Positions 46,853 to 59,700 of a stretch of 64,000 nucleotides of DNA are shown here, in pieces. The DNA lies in NCBI RefSeq assembly GCF_011397635.1, contig NC_064762.1, positions 20,609,479-20,673,478 on the forward strand, read 5' to 3'. This DNA is from Epinephelus fuscoguttatus. Taxonomy: Eukaryota; Chordata; Actinopteri; Perciformes; Serranidae. The notes under the pieces were generated by a model. The model did no database searches. It was given only the letters and a program-made list of their open reading frames with translations, and was not told the origin of the DNA. The first letter of the stretch is position 1, and each line of letters begins with the position of its first letter. The translations under genes were made by a program, and so were the position numbers.

Positions 46853-49800
46853 GTGAGAGTGAGTTTGTGTGTCACTGCTAGATTAGTTTTTATCAAGTGA
46901 GATGCGTTCATGGCCGAGAGATAACTTCTGTACGCGCACGTCTTCCTACTCAGCTCAGAGAGGCAGAGAGTCAACTGCGCACAGATCAATGCTGGGAATA
47001 ATCACGCACGTAACTGTGTTTGTTTTCACTCAATACTCTCCTTATGTCTTTAAAGTAAGCAAACATACGTCATGAAGACACTTTGGTTGCCCGTTTAGAG
47101 AAATCACTGCCATCTTCAAAGTTTGCACCCCTCGGAGGACAATCAGGGAATCATAATAAACATATCTTATAAATATAAACTCCGAAATGTCACACACACT
47201 GACACACACAGGACGTTTTAATTATAGATGTTCGCAGCGGATAAGAGTAGGTTGGCCTTTGCCTGTACTCGGGACGCCATGTCAGCCCAGCTGTGGCCGG
47301 ACGCGCACACCGTAATGTCCAGCGGAGATCCAGATGTGCGTCACTTCTTCCCCGCTCTCGCAGTGCGCACACTTGCTGTACCACAGAGGCTTGCCCTCAT
47401 GCCTTCCCAAAGAGAGAGGGCATTTATATGCTTTAAATAGAATACCTCAGCCTCTCCATGGGAAAAACACTACAGCAATATCACACTTTTTGAATTACAC
47501 ACCAAATTAAAGTTCATTTCCAGAGATAGGACATGTGTTTTAGGAATGTCTCCTCTTGTTGCTTACTTTAAAGGACAGTTACAGTTAAATCACAGTAACA
47601 GACATGATTCCCTCCTCCCATTAAAAGCCTATTACTGCATGGAAACTAATCCATGGATTGTCTGCTTTGTTTGGGTTTGGACACTGGCTATTTGAGAGTG
47701 TTGACTGTGGTGGTAAAGGGATATCCGAAGCTCCTTCAAGCAGGAGCTCAGAAATCTAAAAAGACAAGCAAGTTTCTTTGGGAGGGGGGAGGTGGTGGAG
47801 GAGGGAGATTCTGGCCTTTTCGTGAGAGAGGAAATGTGCTCTTTTTGTGTAAGTGGTTTGGATTGTAGCGTTTGATATCCAGGGGAGGTGTAGTGTTACA
47901 ACTTAACTAATTTTAATCAAAACATGTGAAACGCTATCCCCGCTTGATGTGAGCCTGCCTGGGCTGAATCTCAGGGTCGGCCCCGGTTTGTTGCCTTTGG
48001 CTGCAACTCTCTCTGTGGTTTGGGATATGGCTTGTCACTCTCACAAAGCAGATGTTTGTCTGAACTGCCAAAAAGAAACAAAAACAACATTGTGGGAAGT
48101 GGAGGGGTGGGTGAAAAAAAAATTGCCCGGCTTTCGTTAACAAGCAAACGGAAAGACTAAGTGACACTGAGCTGTATGGATATAGGAGAGGATACCTAGA
48201 TAAGACGTAAAGTGAAATCATAGAGATGTGCAAAAGGAAGACAGTGAGAAAAAAAACGACAGACAGGAAGGCAGGAAAACTGATTTCGAGCTCAGCTGAG
48301 GTCCGGCCTTGTGTTGTCTCTGTAATACATCTGTTTCAACACCACATTCGGACCTACTCCCTCCACGTCAGACCCGAGCGCAGCACCAGACACCGGATAC
48401 TTAACTTTAATCATCGTTAGGCATATTTAGCTGGATATGATACCACTGCTTGCACTCACCCACACACTCTCCCAGACGCACACACACAGCAGAAAGTGAG
48501 CAAGCAAGGGAGAGATCCATTTCTTTGAGGCCCTAGAGCAGAGCAGAGGTCGGAGTGAGGAAAGCAGGGGAAAGAATGTGCAGTCAGTACTACAGCACTA
48601 CAACACCACCACAGCAGACTGGCTGTGCTGGAAAAGGGTGAAACCTGAGAGGCAGCGCTGTGTCGGGTGTCAGGGCTGGAAGGTGCTGGGGTGGAGGGGA
48701 GGATGGTGAAGATGGGAGGTGAGGGAGGGGGGCAGAGGGGAGAAATAGAGGCAAGGGGAGGGACAGGGAAAGTGGGGAAAAGAGAGAGTGGTGGACACTG
48801 GAGGGAGAAGAAGGGAGAGGAGTGGGGCATTTCCGAGAACCGTGGGACCTCGCTGTGGTGTAGGGTGTCCCGCTCTGATTTCTGCCCGTTCCGGATCAGG
48901 TTTCTCCTCCAATCCGGTCCTCCCAAAGCCACAGAGAGAGGTGGGTGGATAAAGAGAGAGACCTTTGTGTTTTTTTTTTTCATCTGGTCGTAATAAAAAA
49001 AAGAGAGGGACCACACATCCCATCTGCGGGGAACAGTTTTCTTTTCTCCCTCTTTTTTCCAATTAAAAGAGATAAACAAAGGATGATTCATAGATTTCAC
49101 ACTGGTGTTAGGTTTTAAACCTTTCCGTCTCAGATTTAGCAAGAGTAAACAACTCGAATACATCATGGAAAAAGCGTCATACTGTACTCCACTGTGCCCG
49201 TATTCATTTCCCCAACTGGGCTGGAGCTGAGAAAGAATCCCTTGCATTGATTCAGAGTAGGAAGGCCTGATTATGTTTAACATAGGATAAAAAGTTCCAC
49301 TAACAACCCCTAAGATGTACGGTCACAATTTCCCATGTGCAGGCAGGCTATGGCTCAGTTACCGTATCCCTTTACATAGAGGGTTAATCAGTGATTTCTT
49401 TTCCTCTCTTTTTTTTTTTTTACTCATGCAGACGTTCGCAGAGAGCACCATGAACGAGCTGCTGGGATGGTATGGCTACGACAAGGTGGACCTCAGAGAG
49501 TCGGAGGCCAACGAGATCAGAAACTACAGAGAGAGGCGTCAGCATGTGTCTGTGCTAAAAGGTGAGGGCAGGTGTCGACAGTTCACTGTTAGGACGGAGT
49601 CTTCTTGGATTTACGCTAACAGGTTGGGCAGGTTTCAGTGCAGACATTGTGTCACTGTTCAAATTTGCCAGACACACTGTACCGCAGATGCAACTTCTCG
49701 AGTTTCTTTCATTCAGATATATCTATTGTTTCTCAGCACGACTGTACTGAAAATCAGTGTGGGGCTTTGTTACATTATTACAGTATCATGTGAGGCATAC

Positions 49801-52800
49801 CGTGGATTTACACTATTGTGTTACCTGAAAAATCATTAGCATCATGTTGCATTTGTCTTTCAGAGAACTCATTGCCAAAACCTAAGAGCATGGACACCAA
49901 AGTCGGTCACTCCGTCCTCGCCATGAAGAGTGGAGAGAGAGAGTCCTCCAGTGTCCCCTCCTCTTCACCTTCATCTTCCTCAACAAGTTCATCCCTGACC
50001 ACCCCAAAGGAGCACAAGAGTGCCCCTGTCATTGTCCCCCTCATAAAGCCATCAGCAGGTAGTGGAGCTGTGGGACTACACAATAAGGGATATGATGTTA
50101 GCTTGTAGCTGTACCCCAGATTCACACATGCACACATAACCCCTGACTTGTGTTATGGTTATATTTGAGAAGTCAGAGTGCAGGATCAGCAATGTGGATG
50201 GGCAAATATGAGTTTCAGCAGTTTCCTCAAGGGTCCTGAACAATCACGGAGGCCCTGAAGACAGTCAAAAGGATCATTTTTGTTTTATTTAGTGACCTTC
50301 TAGAGCAGTGGTTCCCAACTGGTGGGTCACGAGTCCACTCTGAATGGACCGCAAGTGACTCGCAAACGTGTCAACTTTGTAAAAAACACACTTTATTTTG
50401 TAGTACAGTGAATTTCCAGCATCAAGCTTTTATTTTGATGTACCATTTTCTGCTGTAATGGACAGCTACTTGACAGAGACAGCAAACTAGCTTGACATAA
50501 AGCGCAACGGCTACGCATGTTCTCAGACTGCTTAGTTGTGCACCTACGAATTTTTGTAACTAGGCGCTGCTATGTGTGTGGGGCTTTTCAAACGTGAGTG
50601 TCACAAATAATGATAAAAGCAAATAAACCTAATTAAGAGGTAAAATAATGAATTACTTTTCACCATCATTATGTCTCTGGATTTTAGAAAGATGGTCACT
50701 TCACTTAAATATACTCATATCTTTCTTATATACTCATATACCATCTACCTGCCAGGGGCTGCAGATGAAAATTAGCCTGTATAGCTAAATCTGGCACATT
50801 CATGTGAATTAGGTGATCATGTTAATTAACGCGCACTGTCCCTTTTTAAATAAAACAGATATAAAAAGAAACATAAATGCCCTAAAGCCAGAAAATCTTA
50901 AAAATATGTCGCCATCCGAATAAAACCAGTACAGGATATTCAGTGTATCAGCCTTGTTATTCCAAATATTTGCCTGCTTTCCTTGAAGGCACTCTGTAAA
51001 GGCAATGAAGTATGTCCATGAATATTTGATATGAGATCTGAGTTTACAGCTAATTACAATTCCTCCTCTGCACTGAAGCGTTGCTTGTTGCATGTATTGT
51101 CTGTGGTGTTTTTCAGGTAACACTGCGCTGAGCATAAACGCCTTTGTGTGTGCACGTAGTGCGCTCGCCATCTGTTGAGGCCCGGGCGTGTGCAGTGACA
51201 TTTTCTATTGTTTTGACTGTGTAAGAAAAATCATACTTTAAATGTGCTGTACGCACAGTATAAAAAGGGCTACAGTTCTTACACTGTTCACTCCATGTTG
51301 ATGTAAAATCGTCAAACGTACAATGAACGCCAACTCTTAAACCTCAGTTATTGTTTCATTTCAATGTGCCAGAGTACAGAGTCAAAACAGTTCAAACTGT
51401 GTCGGGATCCGAATACCCACGGACCACACAAAGCAGTGTTGCAGATAATAAGAAATAACAGTGGTGTGGCGGCCTCCCTGAAATTAGACTGCCCCGAGAC
51501 CTCTTTAATTAATTCATAGTGGGGTATATCCCACAGGAGGTTTGGAGCCCCTCCAGCTCTGGGCCACGATCCTGTGATTCTCCAACACGCTGACATTATT
51601 CAAACATATACTTGATCAGATAATCGGTCGAGGAAGAGCACAGCTGACTCATGTCTCCTGAATTCTGGTGACATTAAAGAACTTTGCTTTACCTGATCAA
51701 AAATACTGAGTGAAAATACTTTTATTTTGTCTATTATCAACACAGGTCTCACTCTTAAACAGTCGTCGTCTTCTAAATCCAACAGCCACACACACCTCTT
51801 CAGAGCTGGGCTGTTTTAGCAAAGCTGGGTAGTCAAAGTTTTGCAAATTGCATGCATTAACTGACCTCAAACTTTTTCTGCTTTTCCCCGATAGTGGAAG
51901 ACGTACAGAATGTGCAGATAGTGTGTGTTTGGTGCCAGAAGGAAGGTGTAAAACGCTACTCTCTATGTATGGGATCAGAGCTCAAGAGCTTCTGCAGTGA
52001 GAAGTGTTTTGCCGCCTGCAGACGGGCCTACTTCAAACGCAACAAGGTAAGTGGTGAATGAAAAAATGTTTTCAATACGTAGCACCATCACTGGAAATCC
52101 TGATACCTCACATGTATGAGTACTTTACATGGACAGAGTTTGTTCCACTCTTCATAAACAGGAGACCCAGGCATCAAGTGGCTTCTGGCAGGTAAACAGA
52201 CCCTGAGAAACAGATCCCCCTGATCTTGTGAGGTCATAACTGATGGATTAATTTACAGGAATTTGAAAAGCAGGGATCTCTGAGAACACACTTTCTAGTT
52301 AATATGGAAGACCCAGTTTAGGAATGGTGGCAGGGAGGTCAAAGTTTGTAGAGGACACTTAGTATCAGTTTCGCGTTAATGGAGGAGGGGCCGGCCGTTA
52401 AGTGGCTTTGGTCTGGAGGACAGGAAAGCTGCAACTATGAAGAGCCGCTCTGATGCACATTGTCGTGATTTTTCACCTTCCATTACGACATGGATATGCT
52501 CTCTTTAGAGGTGCGGTGTGACAAGCAGCTGTATCGCCTTTCACCCTCGCTGTTGTTTATACTGTGGTTGGTTTATTCACATGACAAGAGAGACAAAAAG
52601 GAGGGCTGGACGGACCCTGCGCGCAACAAGGCCTCTAGTTTTTCGGAGGCGGGGAGGAAAGCATTGCCGTTGGCTTGTTGCTGCTTGTCTGAGAGGAAGG
52701 CCAGAAGGCCTGGGGCGAGGTGTCCACTTTCAGTGCATACCTTACCTTCAGCTGCCTCATGTTTCGTAACTCAACACGACTCAATGGGTTACAGAGATGG

Positions 52801-55800
52801 GGGAGCACTCAGATCCACAGCAGATCAGCTTACATGAATCAAGAGGAATTTCCTATATTAATACTGGCAAGGCCATTAATAATATGACAATACATCACCT
52901 GCATTATCTCCCCGCTCGGTTGTAGAGTCGTATCTGTTTCACAACACAGTGATTTCCCTCTGTTGTACTGACCTTTACGGTTTGGCGCCATCACACATGA
53001 AGTTCAAACTGTTTCTAACCTTGATGACAAGGCGATTCATCCGAAAGCTATTTTCTGCACTTGTTATTTAAGAAGCTCAAGTTTGGCTTAATGACCACAG
53101 AATGATTCCATCAACTGCAGCTACATCATTATTTATTGGAGAATGAATCCACCAACTTAGGTCTGACAAACTGCCTCACAGTGGTTCATGTCATGTGTCA
53201 CACTGCGGTTTTCCCCTGTCAGGCCAGAGATGAAGACCTCCACGGTGAGAGATCCCCTCAACATCCCCACACAGAGGACTCGCCCAGACTGGTGCTGAAG
53301 ATAAACAGCAATGTCAGAGTAAGAGGACACTATCAATGTATCTTTTGTTTTCCAATCTGAGGTATTATTATGAATACGTTATAACATTACAGGAGTAAAT
53401 AGCTTTATACACATGTAGCTTATGTTCTTCTTACCTTAAGGTCACAGTTAGTAACTCTTTTAAGAAATAACTTTTGTCATATTTGCTAAAACTGTCACTA
53501 TTTTGTCATACTTCTCTCTACTCTTGTAGCGCTTTTAATGGCCTTGCCACGCGTGAACGAAAACAATTGATCAGAACCAAGGAGTCTGTAACGTAGCTGT
53601 CAATCAGATCAATCACTCTGTGAACTGCAATCAGACTGTCAAAGTGGGCAGCGCTGATCAAATATGAATCAAGATTCTGTAACTGCATTGCTTCCCTCTC
53701 ATCTCAAGTGTTATCAGAAACATATTTCAGTGTACTGTTTAGCTGTAAAATGAGAAAGTTAGTCCGTTCGTTGTCACAAACAAACAAACTTTCTCATTTA
53801 CAGCTAAACAGTACACTAAAATATGTTTCTAAAAACATCTTAGGTGAGAATTAGGCAATTCAGTAACAAAATATTATTTCATATTTGATCAGAGCTGCCT
53901 TGTTTGACAGCATACATAGTGATTGACATGATTGACAGCTACGTTAGAGACTCCTCTGCCCTGATTGGTTGTTTTTGGTGCCCCGTGGTCCGGTCTAGTG
54001 AAGCAGTAGGAAGAGGAAGGACATGATTTTTTTGTCTCATGCACTTTTTTCAGAGTATTGCGACAATTTCTGCAAATATGACAAGGAGTTATGTTCATAA
54101 AAGTTAGTTACTGTAGCTTTAACATGTTGGAATAACATCAGCTTATCTCCAAACCAGGGCTGTCAAGTGATTAAAAAAACTAATCTCATTAATTACATGC
54201 AATTTTTGTTGTTTTGTTGTTTAAAAATTCAATTTAAATTAATTTGGCAGATGTGTCCTTGTAAAGCTGACGAAATTTGGACATAAGTGTCCCTATGTCC
54301 TCTACCACTGAAACTGGTCTGCAATCCAGTGTGATCCATTTTGCAAGGGAGTTAGTCGGTCACAGGTAGACTTAGTCAGTTTGAACGCCTGGTTAAGTGT
54401 GGCTTGACGAGGCTAGCTGCTAGTGTTAGCATCAGAGGCTGTGCTAACTAAATCCTTTGAGCTGGGGTGATATTTCAGGCTCAAAGTACTCTGATAGTAC
54501 AAAAAGTCCTTACTGCAGAGGACAGTGCTCCTATTAACAGTTCCATCTGGGTGTTTTTTAAATGTAAATGTTCCATTCATGGGGCCAAGCAGCATCATCT
54601 CGTCTGCCTCCATCATGTGATAAAGCCACTGTGGCCTTCAACAACTCACCGGTCAAAGGGCACCAAGGAATGTGATTAATCAGCGTCAATTTTTTTAACA
54701 TGTTATTTTTTTCTGTGATTAATTAATCAAAATTAATGCGTTATTTTGACAGCCCTACTCCTAATATTGTGTACTTGTACATTTTCAGCTAGACTCTATC
54801 AGGTCAGTGACCCTCCACAGTCTCTCTCCCCTGTACCACAGGTATGTGATTGGTGCAAGCATGTCCGTCACACTAAAGAATACCTGGACTTCGGATCTGG
54901 CGAGGAGCGACTCCAGTTCTGCAGCACCAAGTGTCTCAATCAGTATAAGATGGATGTTTTCTACAGAGAAGCCCGCGCAGCTCTCACCAGCTCCAGTCCG
55001 AGCAGAGCCAGCCAGGAGGGGAGGGCGGACGCCATCGTGGCCGGGCAAAAGCTGCTCACTCCTGAGTCTTGGAGCAGCAGCGCAGCAGAGGCTCGTCATA
55101 GAAACCTTTCCCCTAAAGGGCCTACGCCAATCCATGGATCAGCAGAATCCACCTCTGTGTCGTCCCCCTCAGAGGCATCCTCATCAAATTCCAAGATCCC
55201 TGTCTCTGGGCTGAGGACCCTGGAGAGACCCATCCAGCCTCCTCCCCCTGCTGTGGAGGTGTCACCCCATCCTGCTCCCATTCACCCACCACCTCCTCAT
55301 CCTCGTCCCACTCTGGAACATCAGCCTGTACCTCAAATCCATATGCCCTTCATCAGACCTCCTCTTCATGCTCAGGGCCTGAAAAGCCCCCTTGCCAACC
55401 CTCCCAGACACCCAGGCCCCCCTTCAAGTCCTATCCACAGACCTCCCCACTCTCCTCACCTGCAGCCCCCGACCTCTTCCATGAATCCCCCTGGACTGAT
55501 GCATCCCTTCCCAGGTGCCTACTTCCCTGGCTTGCACTCCCCTCCTCTGAACATGATGCCAAGAGGTCCCGTCCCAATGCCTCCAATAATGAACTATGGT
55601 ATTCCTTCCTTTAGCCCTCTTCTGCCCCATCCCACTGTCCTGGTGCCTTATCCCATCATCGTTCCCCTACCTGTCCCCATACCCATTCCTATCCCTATTC
55701 CAGTTCCCTCTAAGTCAACCCTAGAAACTCCAAGTCACAGTGGTGTTATCCAGCCTGTGCCAGAGGGGGTAGACAGGGGTAGATCCAGGGTTACCAGGCC

Positions 55801-56737
55801 GCCATCTCCGGGGATTCTTGAAGGGGACAGCAGATTGGTATCCAACAAATTGGGTGGAACCTTGACTCAAGGTCTCCCCTCACTAAGTGAGCCCAACACA
55901 GATTGGGTTAAATCAGAGAGGCCATTCCCATCCCCGACATCCACACCCCACAGTGGAGCATCCTCCCCCAGAGCACAGTACAATGAATCGCCATGCTCAG
56001 CCTCAGGGTCAGAGGGGCTGACAGACTATAAGCAGCAGCAGCAGTCAGAGCGACAAGTCATCCAACGGGTTCTTCAAAGGACCCAAGTGAAGCCCAGTGC
56101 CAACGGAGTGGTGGACCTATCAGGGCTGGGAGAGTCAGGAACTGGGCAGGGTACCAGATCAGGACTCCATGACATCATCAGACCCACCCCTCCTCTACAA
56201 CAGTCCCCATCACATGACACTGTCTACCACCACCAGGACTCCCACACTGCACCTTCACACACTCCGCCCAGCCCCGCAGGCAGCAGCCCTCCGTACGATG
56301 CCACATCCTCTGCCCTGAAATCTCAGGACCACAGTCCAAACGGGACGTCCTCCTCATCCACACCCGTCAGCCCAGACTCCTCCCTGCTCCAGAGAGTACC
56401 AGCACCGCCTCCTGATCCTGCACTCAGTGAGCTGGAGGCTATCAAAGAGAACAAGTGCTCTGTTGTTGGCCCAGTGCGGGTTGAGGGCCCAGTCAGTCAG
56501 TCAGAAGAGCCCTTGGCAGTAGTCGGGGATGTAGGAGAGGACCCCCATGTTCCTGATGAGGACCATGCCTATGCCCTGCCCACAGCGCCAAAGACAGGTG
56601 GGACCACCATCCCGCTGCTCTTGCCCAAACTCAGGGACAAGGGCAGCCTGCGGAGCCCTGCTAATATGCCCAGCGCTGTAGATATGGAGCCAGCTCTGAA
56701 GAGGCGATGCCTACGAATCCGTGATCAGAATAAGTAG
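46760..56737 (+). CDS. sobp: SOBP, sine oculis-binding protein homolog (complete)
   Basis: Six coding exons (46760-46852, 49432-49561, 49864-50058, 51895-52046, 53223-53318, 54842-56737) total 2562 nt and encode 853 residues (human 873). Domains: a basic N-terminus ([20 protein letters not shown]); a conserved region [23 protein letters not shown]-type zinc finger 1 (Cys150, 153, 173, 177); zinc finger 2 (Cys224, 227, 249, 253); a long Pro/Ser-rich half with a hydrophobic Pro-alternating stretch at 489-513; one SUMO-interacting-type motif VVDLSGL (645-651); [26 protein letters not shown]; and the basic end [12 protein letters not shown]. Known role: nuclear cofactor that binds SIX-family factors; loss affects cochlear development and cognition in mammals. 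All joins keep phase, and no frame damage is seen. Confidence 0.97.
48660..48830. repeat. Purine-rich (GGA-type) tract in sobp intron 1
   Basis: Strongly G/A-biased plus strand, which produces long but meaningless frames (Pro/Ser-rich on the minus strand, Gly/Glu-rich on the plus strand). Confidence 0.8.
49432..49561 (+). CDS. sobp: sobp coding exon 2
   Basis: [20 protein letters not shown], then [20 protein letters not shown] and VLK plus one base. A long T-run precedes the acceptor ATGCAG; donor GTGAGG. Confidence 0.95.
49864..50058 (+). CDS. sobp: sobp coding exon 3
   Basis: Encodes [20 protein letters not shown], a Ser-rich linker and [12 protein letters not shown]. Acceptor TTTCAG, donor GTAGTG in phase 1. 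Human has [20 protein letters not shown] and VPIIVPLIPPP at the same place. Confidence 0.93.
50305..50360. repeat. hAT-type terminus fragment in sobp intron 3
   Basis: CAGTGGTTCCCAACTGGTGG then GTCACGAGTCC is a hAT/Charlie-like end. The matching second end is not evident. Confidence 0.5.
50420..51880. other. sobp intron 3 remainder
   Basis: No exon or complete repeat recognised. Confidence 0.4.
51895..52046 (+). CDS. sobp: sobp coding exon 4 (FCS zinc finger 1)
   Basis: [20 protein letters not shown], then [20 protein letters not shown] and [11 protein letters not shown], carrying the four zinc-ligand cysteines (C150, C153, C173, C177). Acceptor CCGATAG, donor GTAAGT. Confidence 0.96.
53223..53318 (+). 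CDS. sobp: sobp coding exon 5
   Basis: 32 codons, [20 protein letters not shown] then [12 protein letters not shown], matching human ARDEDGHAENFPQQHYAKET and PRLAFKNN. Acceptor CTGTCAG, donor GTAAGA. Confidence 0.93.
53436..54122. mobile_element. Long-palindrome MITE with TTAA ends in sobp intron 5
   Basis: TTAA at both tips (53436-53439, 54119-54122). Subterminal GTCACAGTTAGTAACT and (reversed) CTACAGTAACTAACTTT match, then TGTCATATTTGC occurs in both arms. A near-perfect inner hairpin lies off-centre (53716-53760 with 53787-53830), and further inverted pairs (AAGGAGTCTGTAACGTAGCT and GCTACGTTAGAGACTCCT) extend the palindrome. No coding frame. piggyBac-type by target site only. Confidence 0.75.
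54156..54756. mobile_element. hAT-like element (AGGGCTGTCAA ends) next to sobp exon 6
   Basis: Left end AGGGCTGTCAAGTGATTAAA and right end ATTTTGACAGCCCT are inverted; both sides carry ATTAATTA-rich subterminal DNA, as in a widespread vertebrate hAT family. It ends only 85 bases before the exon 6 acceptor junction. Confidence 0.7.
54842..56737 (+). CDS. sobp: sobp coding exon 6 (zinc finger 2, Pro-rich half, C-terminus)
   Basis: Begins [20 protein letters not shown] after the acceptor ACCACAG and runs to [11 protein letters not shown] and a TAG stop. The reading frame is open upstream back to 54746, but that part lies in intron 5 and has no similarity to SOBP. Confidence 0.97.
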   Translation, partial: VCDWCKHVRHTKEYLDFGSGEERLQFCSTKCLNQYKMDVFYREARAALTSSSPSRASQEGRADAIVAGQKLLTPESWSSSAAEARHRNLSPKGPTPIHGSAESTSVSSPSEASSSNSKIPVSGLRTLERPIQPPPPAVEVSPHPAPIHPPPPHPRPTLEHQPVPQIHMPFIRPPLHAQGLKSPLANPPRHPGPPSSPIHRPPHSPHLQPPTSSMNPPGLMHPFPGAYFPGLHSPPLNMMPRGPVPMPPIMNYGIPSFSPLLPHPTVLVPYPIIVPLPVPIPIPIPIPVPSKSTLETPSHSGVIQPVPEGVDRGRSRVTRPPSPGILEGDSRLVSNKLGGTLTQGLPSLSEPNTDWVKSERPFPSPTSTPHSGASSPRAQYNESPCSASGSEGLTDYKQQQQSERQVIQRVLQRTQVKPSANGVVDLSGLGESGTGQGTRSGLHDIIRPTPPLQQSPSHDTVYHHQDSHTAPSHTPPSPAGSSPPYDATSSALKSQDHSPNGTSSSSTPVSPDSSLLQRVPAPPPDPALSELEAIKENKCSVVGPVRVEGPVSQSEEPLAVVGDVGEDPHVPDEDHAYALPTAPKTGGTTIPLLLPKLRDKGSLRSPANMPSAVDMEPALKRRCLRIRDQNK

Positions 56738-59700
56738 AGGATGGAGGTGAGAGATTCTGTTACAAGGCAAAGTATAGATAGCATTGCTTTCACTAGCTGT
56801 TTCATCTGATATGACTGAGTTGGAAGAAAGGAGAGAACTACTGTAGCTCGTTATCTTATACATCCACAGACGACATGCCACAAGCAGCACATGGGTGGGA
56901 GAGCATTTCAGAGATTGTCAGGTACATCTGAGAGTGTACCAAGTTGACTCTAACTGTATTTGCACAAGCTTTCTAAATCACACTGCGCAGCTCTGTGTGG
57001 CAAACCCCCACCCACGTGGTGCTCTGTCTTGGTTAAATTAAAAAGCAGCAATTATTTTTAAGCGCCATTTGACTAAGGATTGGAAAATGTGCGCGCACAC
57101 ACTCACACTCACGCAGGGCGAGCTTAATCACAGGTCTCACAGTATGCGCATGGTCACTAAACAGCATGGCGCCAAAGAGAGAGAATCCCAGTAACCTGGC
57201 ACTCCTCTGGGCTCTAAGGTTACAACAGGGGAAGGAGGTGGAGGGCACAGGCAGTGAGAGTCACTTTGAAAGGCGATCACTTCACCACAACCTGACAGTC
57301 ACAATGCTTTGTTTGCATGGCAGCCTGTTCTGTAGATTCAATTTTGCCAAGATGTGTGAAAACATGTGTTTGCGAGGGAAGGAGAGGATTTCTTCATATC
57401 TACCAATTAGCTGAAATCCAGAGTAGTTTGCAAAGTATGAGAAGGTAGTAGGTGAAGGACAGGTGGCTGCTGCTAAATCAAAACCGTGACCTTGAGGTTA
57501 TAAGATGGATCGTCCAACGTGACACCCAGACAGAGAGACAGATCGAGCAAGGTTGATCAAGTGTGACCCCAAAGTCAAACCCTTGCTTCTCGCAGTCTGA
57601 ACGCTGAGGCGGCGCAGACATGTCTCTGAGGTCACTGTAGAGACAGAGGTGATTGTCAGGCAGACTACAAGGCGCTGTGAATATGAGAGCCAGCCTTCAG
57701 CTGTGATAGAGCTCTGGGGCTTCGCTAGAAAACACAGGGGCAGAACCAGAGCGGTTCGATTACGCGTGTCACAATGACACCCTGTTCTGGCTTCGGCTCG
57801 TCTCCCACATATGACTTTAGCACTCTCCTCTCCCCTTTCAGTCTTTTTCCTTCTCTTCACTCACCACCGCTGTCCTGTGCCAACCAGATGTTGTTGTAAG
57901 AGTGCAAGCAGAAAATCCTCCTCACTTCTGACCAATCAAAGGGCCTCTTGATTTCACTTGCCTGATTGGTAGTCCAAATGGCTGTAACACCACCCGCCGT
58001 CCTCACCCGCTGGTATCTTGCCATGGCAATATCACGTTACGGTTTTACTGTATGTGCTGAGATTAATCTGCTGATATTACAGAGACGGTTTAGATTTCAA
58101 CTGACCTGCTTTTCTCTCCAAACGCCCATCTGTCAGCGTAATAATTCTGTTTAAAAATAATGGCTGTCGATAGAGAGAGCACAACACGAACCTTTATCTT
58201 ACACCCCCAGATGTTTTGCGTCTAAGTTACAAGATTCCCTTTCACTAAATGAGTTCCCACTTTACTCTTTGTCATTTGTTGTGGTTTCATGCGTCCCCTT
58301 AGTAACCAATACATATGAAATCACAGCGTGCTGCTTGTGTCGTGCAGATGGATTTATGGCCCTGCCGTTGTGTGTAATGGGAGCTGGCTGCCGTATGCGA
58401 ATGACTTTAGCTCGCCACCTCTGTGCTCTGAGCCCAACACTGCTGTCCTGTTCTATTGTCTCCACTGCTAAGAGTCTTTTTTTTTTAATTTAAAAAAATC
58501 TCCCACTCTGACAGAATCAGCAGCCAAGTGAAGGATTTCACCTCAGGAAACAGCCCTTTTTTTCGTCTCAGTTTTCCCTTGCCTTTATTTGGGATATTTT
58601 ATAGCCCCGTGTAATCCGATCCCACCACATGGGTATTCGCTGAGCGTTTGAAACTAAAACGCAATGGGACAGAGGGAGTACAGAACCCTGGTTTGGCCCT
58701 TACATGAGAGTGTGTGTGTGCGTCTGTTTACGTTTAATATGTGTGTGTTTGAATGGGAGTCTGTGTTAGTGTGTGAGAGAGAAAGAGGCCAGATGTTCTT
58801 GGTTTTGATTGTGCCCTGTGCGACAGTTATCTGAGTGTTGACACGACTAAAAGCCTCATTCTCAGGGTTGGTGTAGAATAGGTGGATTAAGGAATGAGTG
58901 TCCAGAGCAGGAGGGGTTGATATAAGATATCCTAGAAATGGAAATTACACAGAATCAGCCCAGAATCTATATCATCTCACCGCTCTGTCTCCCTCTACTT
59001 CTCTCCTTCTCTCCCTCTCTCCCCACCTAATGAACAGACTCCCTGTTTAACACTGTATGGCGGTGCCAGATTCAGTGCCACGCCCTCTTGTGGACAACGC
59101 CAGTGCTAACACCCTCCAGCCTGTCCCTCAGCCTGTCAGCCCACCAAAGTGCTGCTCTGCCTGTAGACCAGCAGGGTGCCAACCCAGGAAGCAGTCCAGA
59201 TGGCCATATTATCACAAGTCAACGTGGGGGGAAGAACACAGCAGTCACACATTTTGTCTTGGACCAAAGAGAATCGCCGGCTCGTGTTTTTTCTGTTGTG
59301 TTCAGCGAGCGCTTGATATGGAGCATCTCAGATCTTCTCCCTGTCTGCCCTAAAGTGTGTCTATGCGTGTGTGTGTATGTGTAAATGCCCAGATGCGCCT
59401 CCTCCGCCTTCTCCTCCTCCTCCTCTCATTGCTCCACACAGCAGACAGGGCTCTGATCAGCCTTGTGTGGTCTTCTCAGATGGAGCCTGAACATGATCTC
59501 TTTCCAGGGGAAACGGTTTGTTTTCCCTGCCCGGCTCGCACAAAGAGCCACATTGTTCCTCTCCCCATATCCCACGCCGACTCCCCACTCCAGGTTTTGG
59601 GTTACCTGGCCGACGGGGGCTCAGACTTCAGGAGCTTTTTTATTTTTTTGACCGACAGCCAGGAATATAGTATACCCTTCTCCCCCTCCGCCCTCGCCGC

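Noticed and set aside
48456..49283. 275-codon minus-strand frame in sobp intron 1
   Set aside because: It is the complement of a purine-rich tract; composition (Pro/Ser/Phe runs) is low-complexity, there is no domain, and it lies within an intron.
54746..54841. Upstream extension of the large sobp frame ([13 protein letters not shown] start, signal-peptide-like)
   Set aside because: This part is intronic: it overlaps the hAT end and precedes a clear acceptor CCACAG; splicing from exon 5 gives the conserved SOBP sequence.
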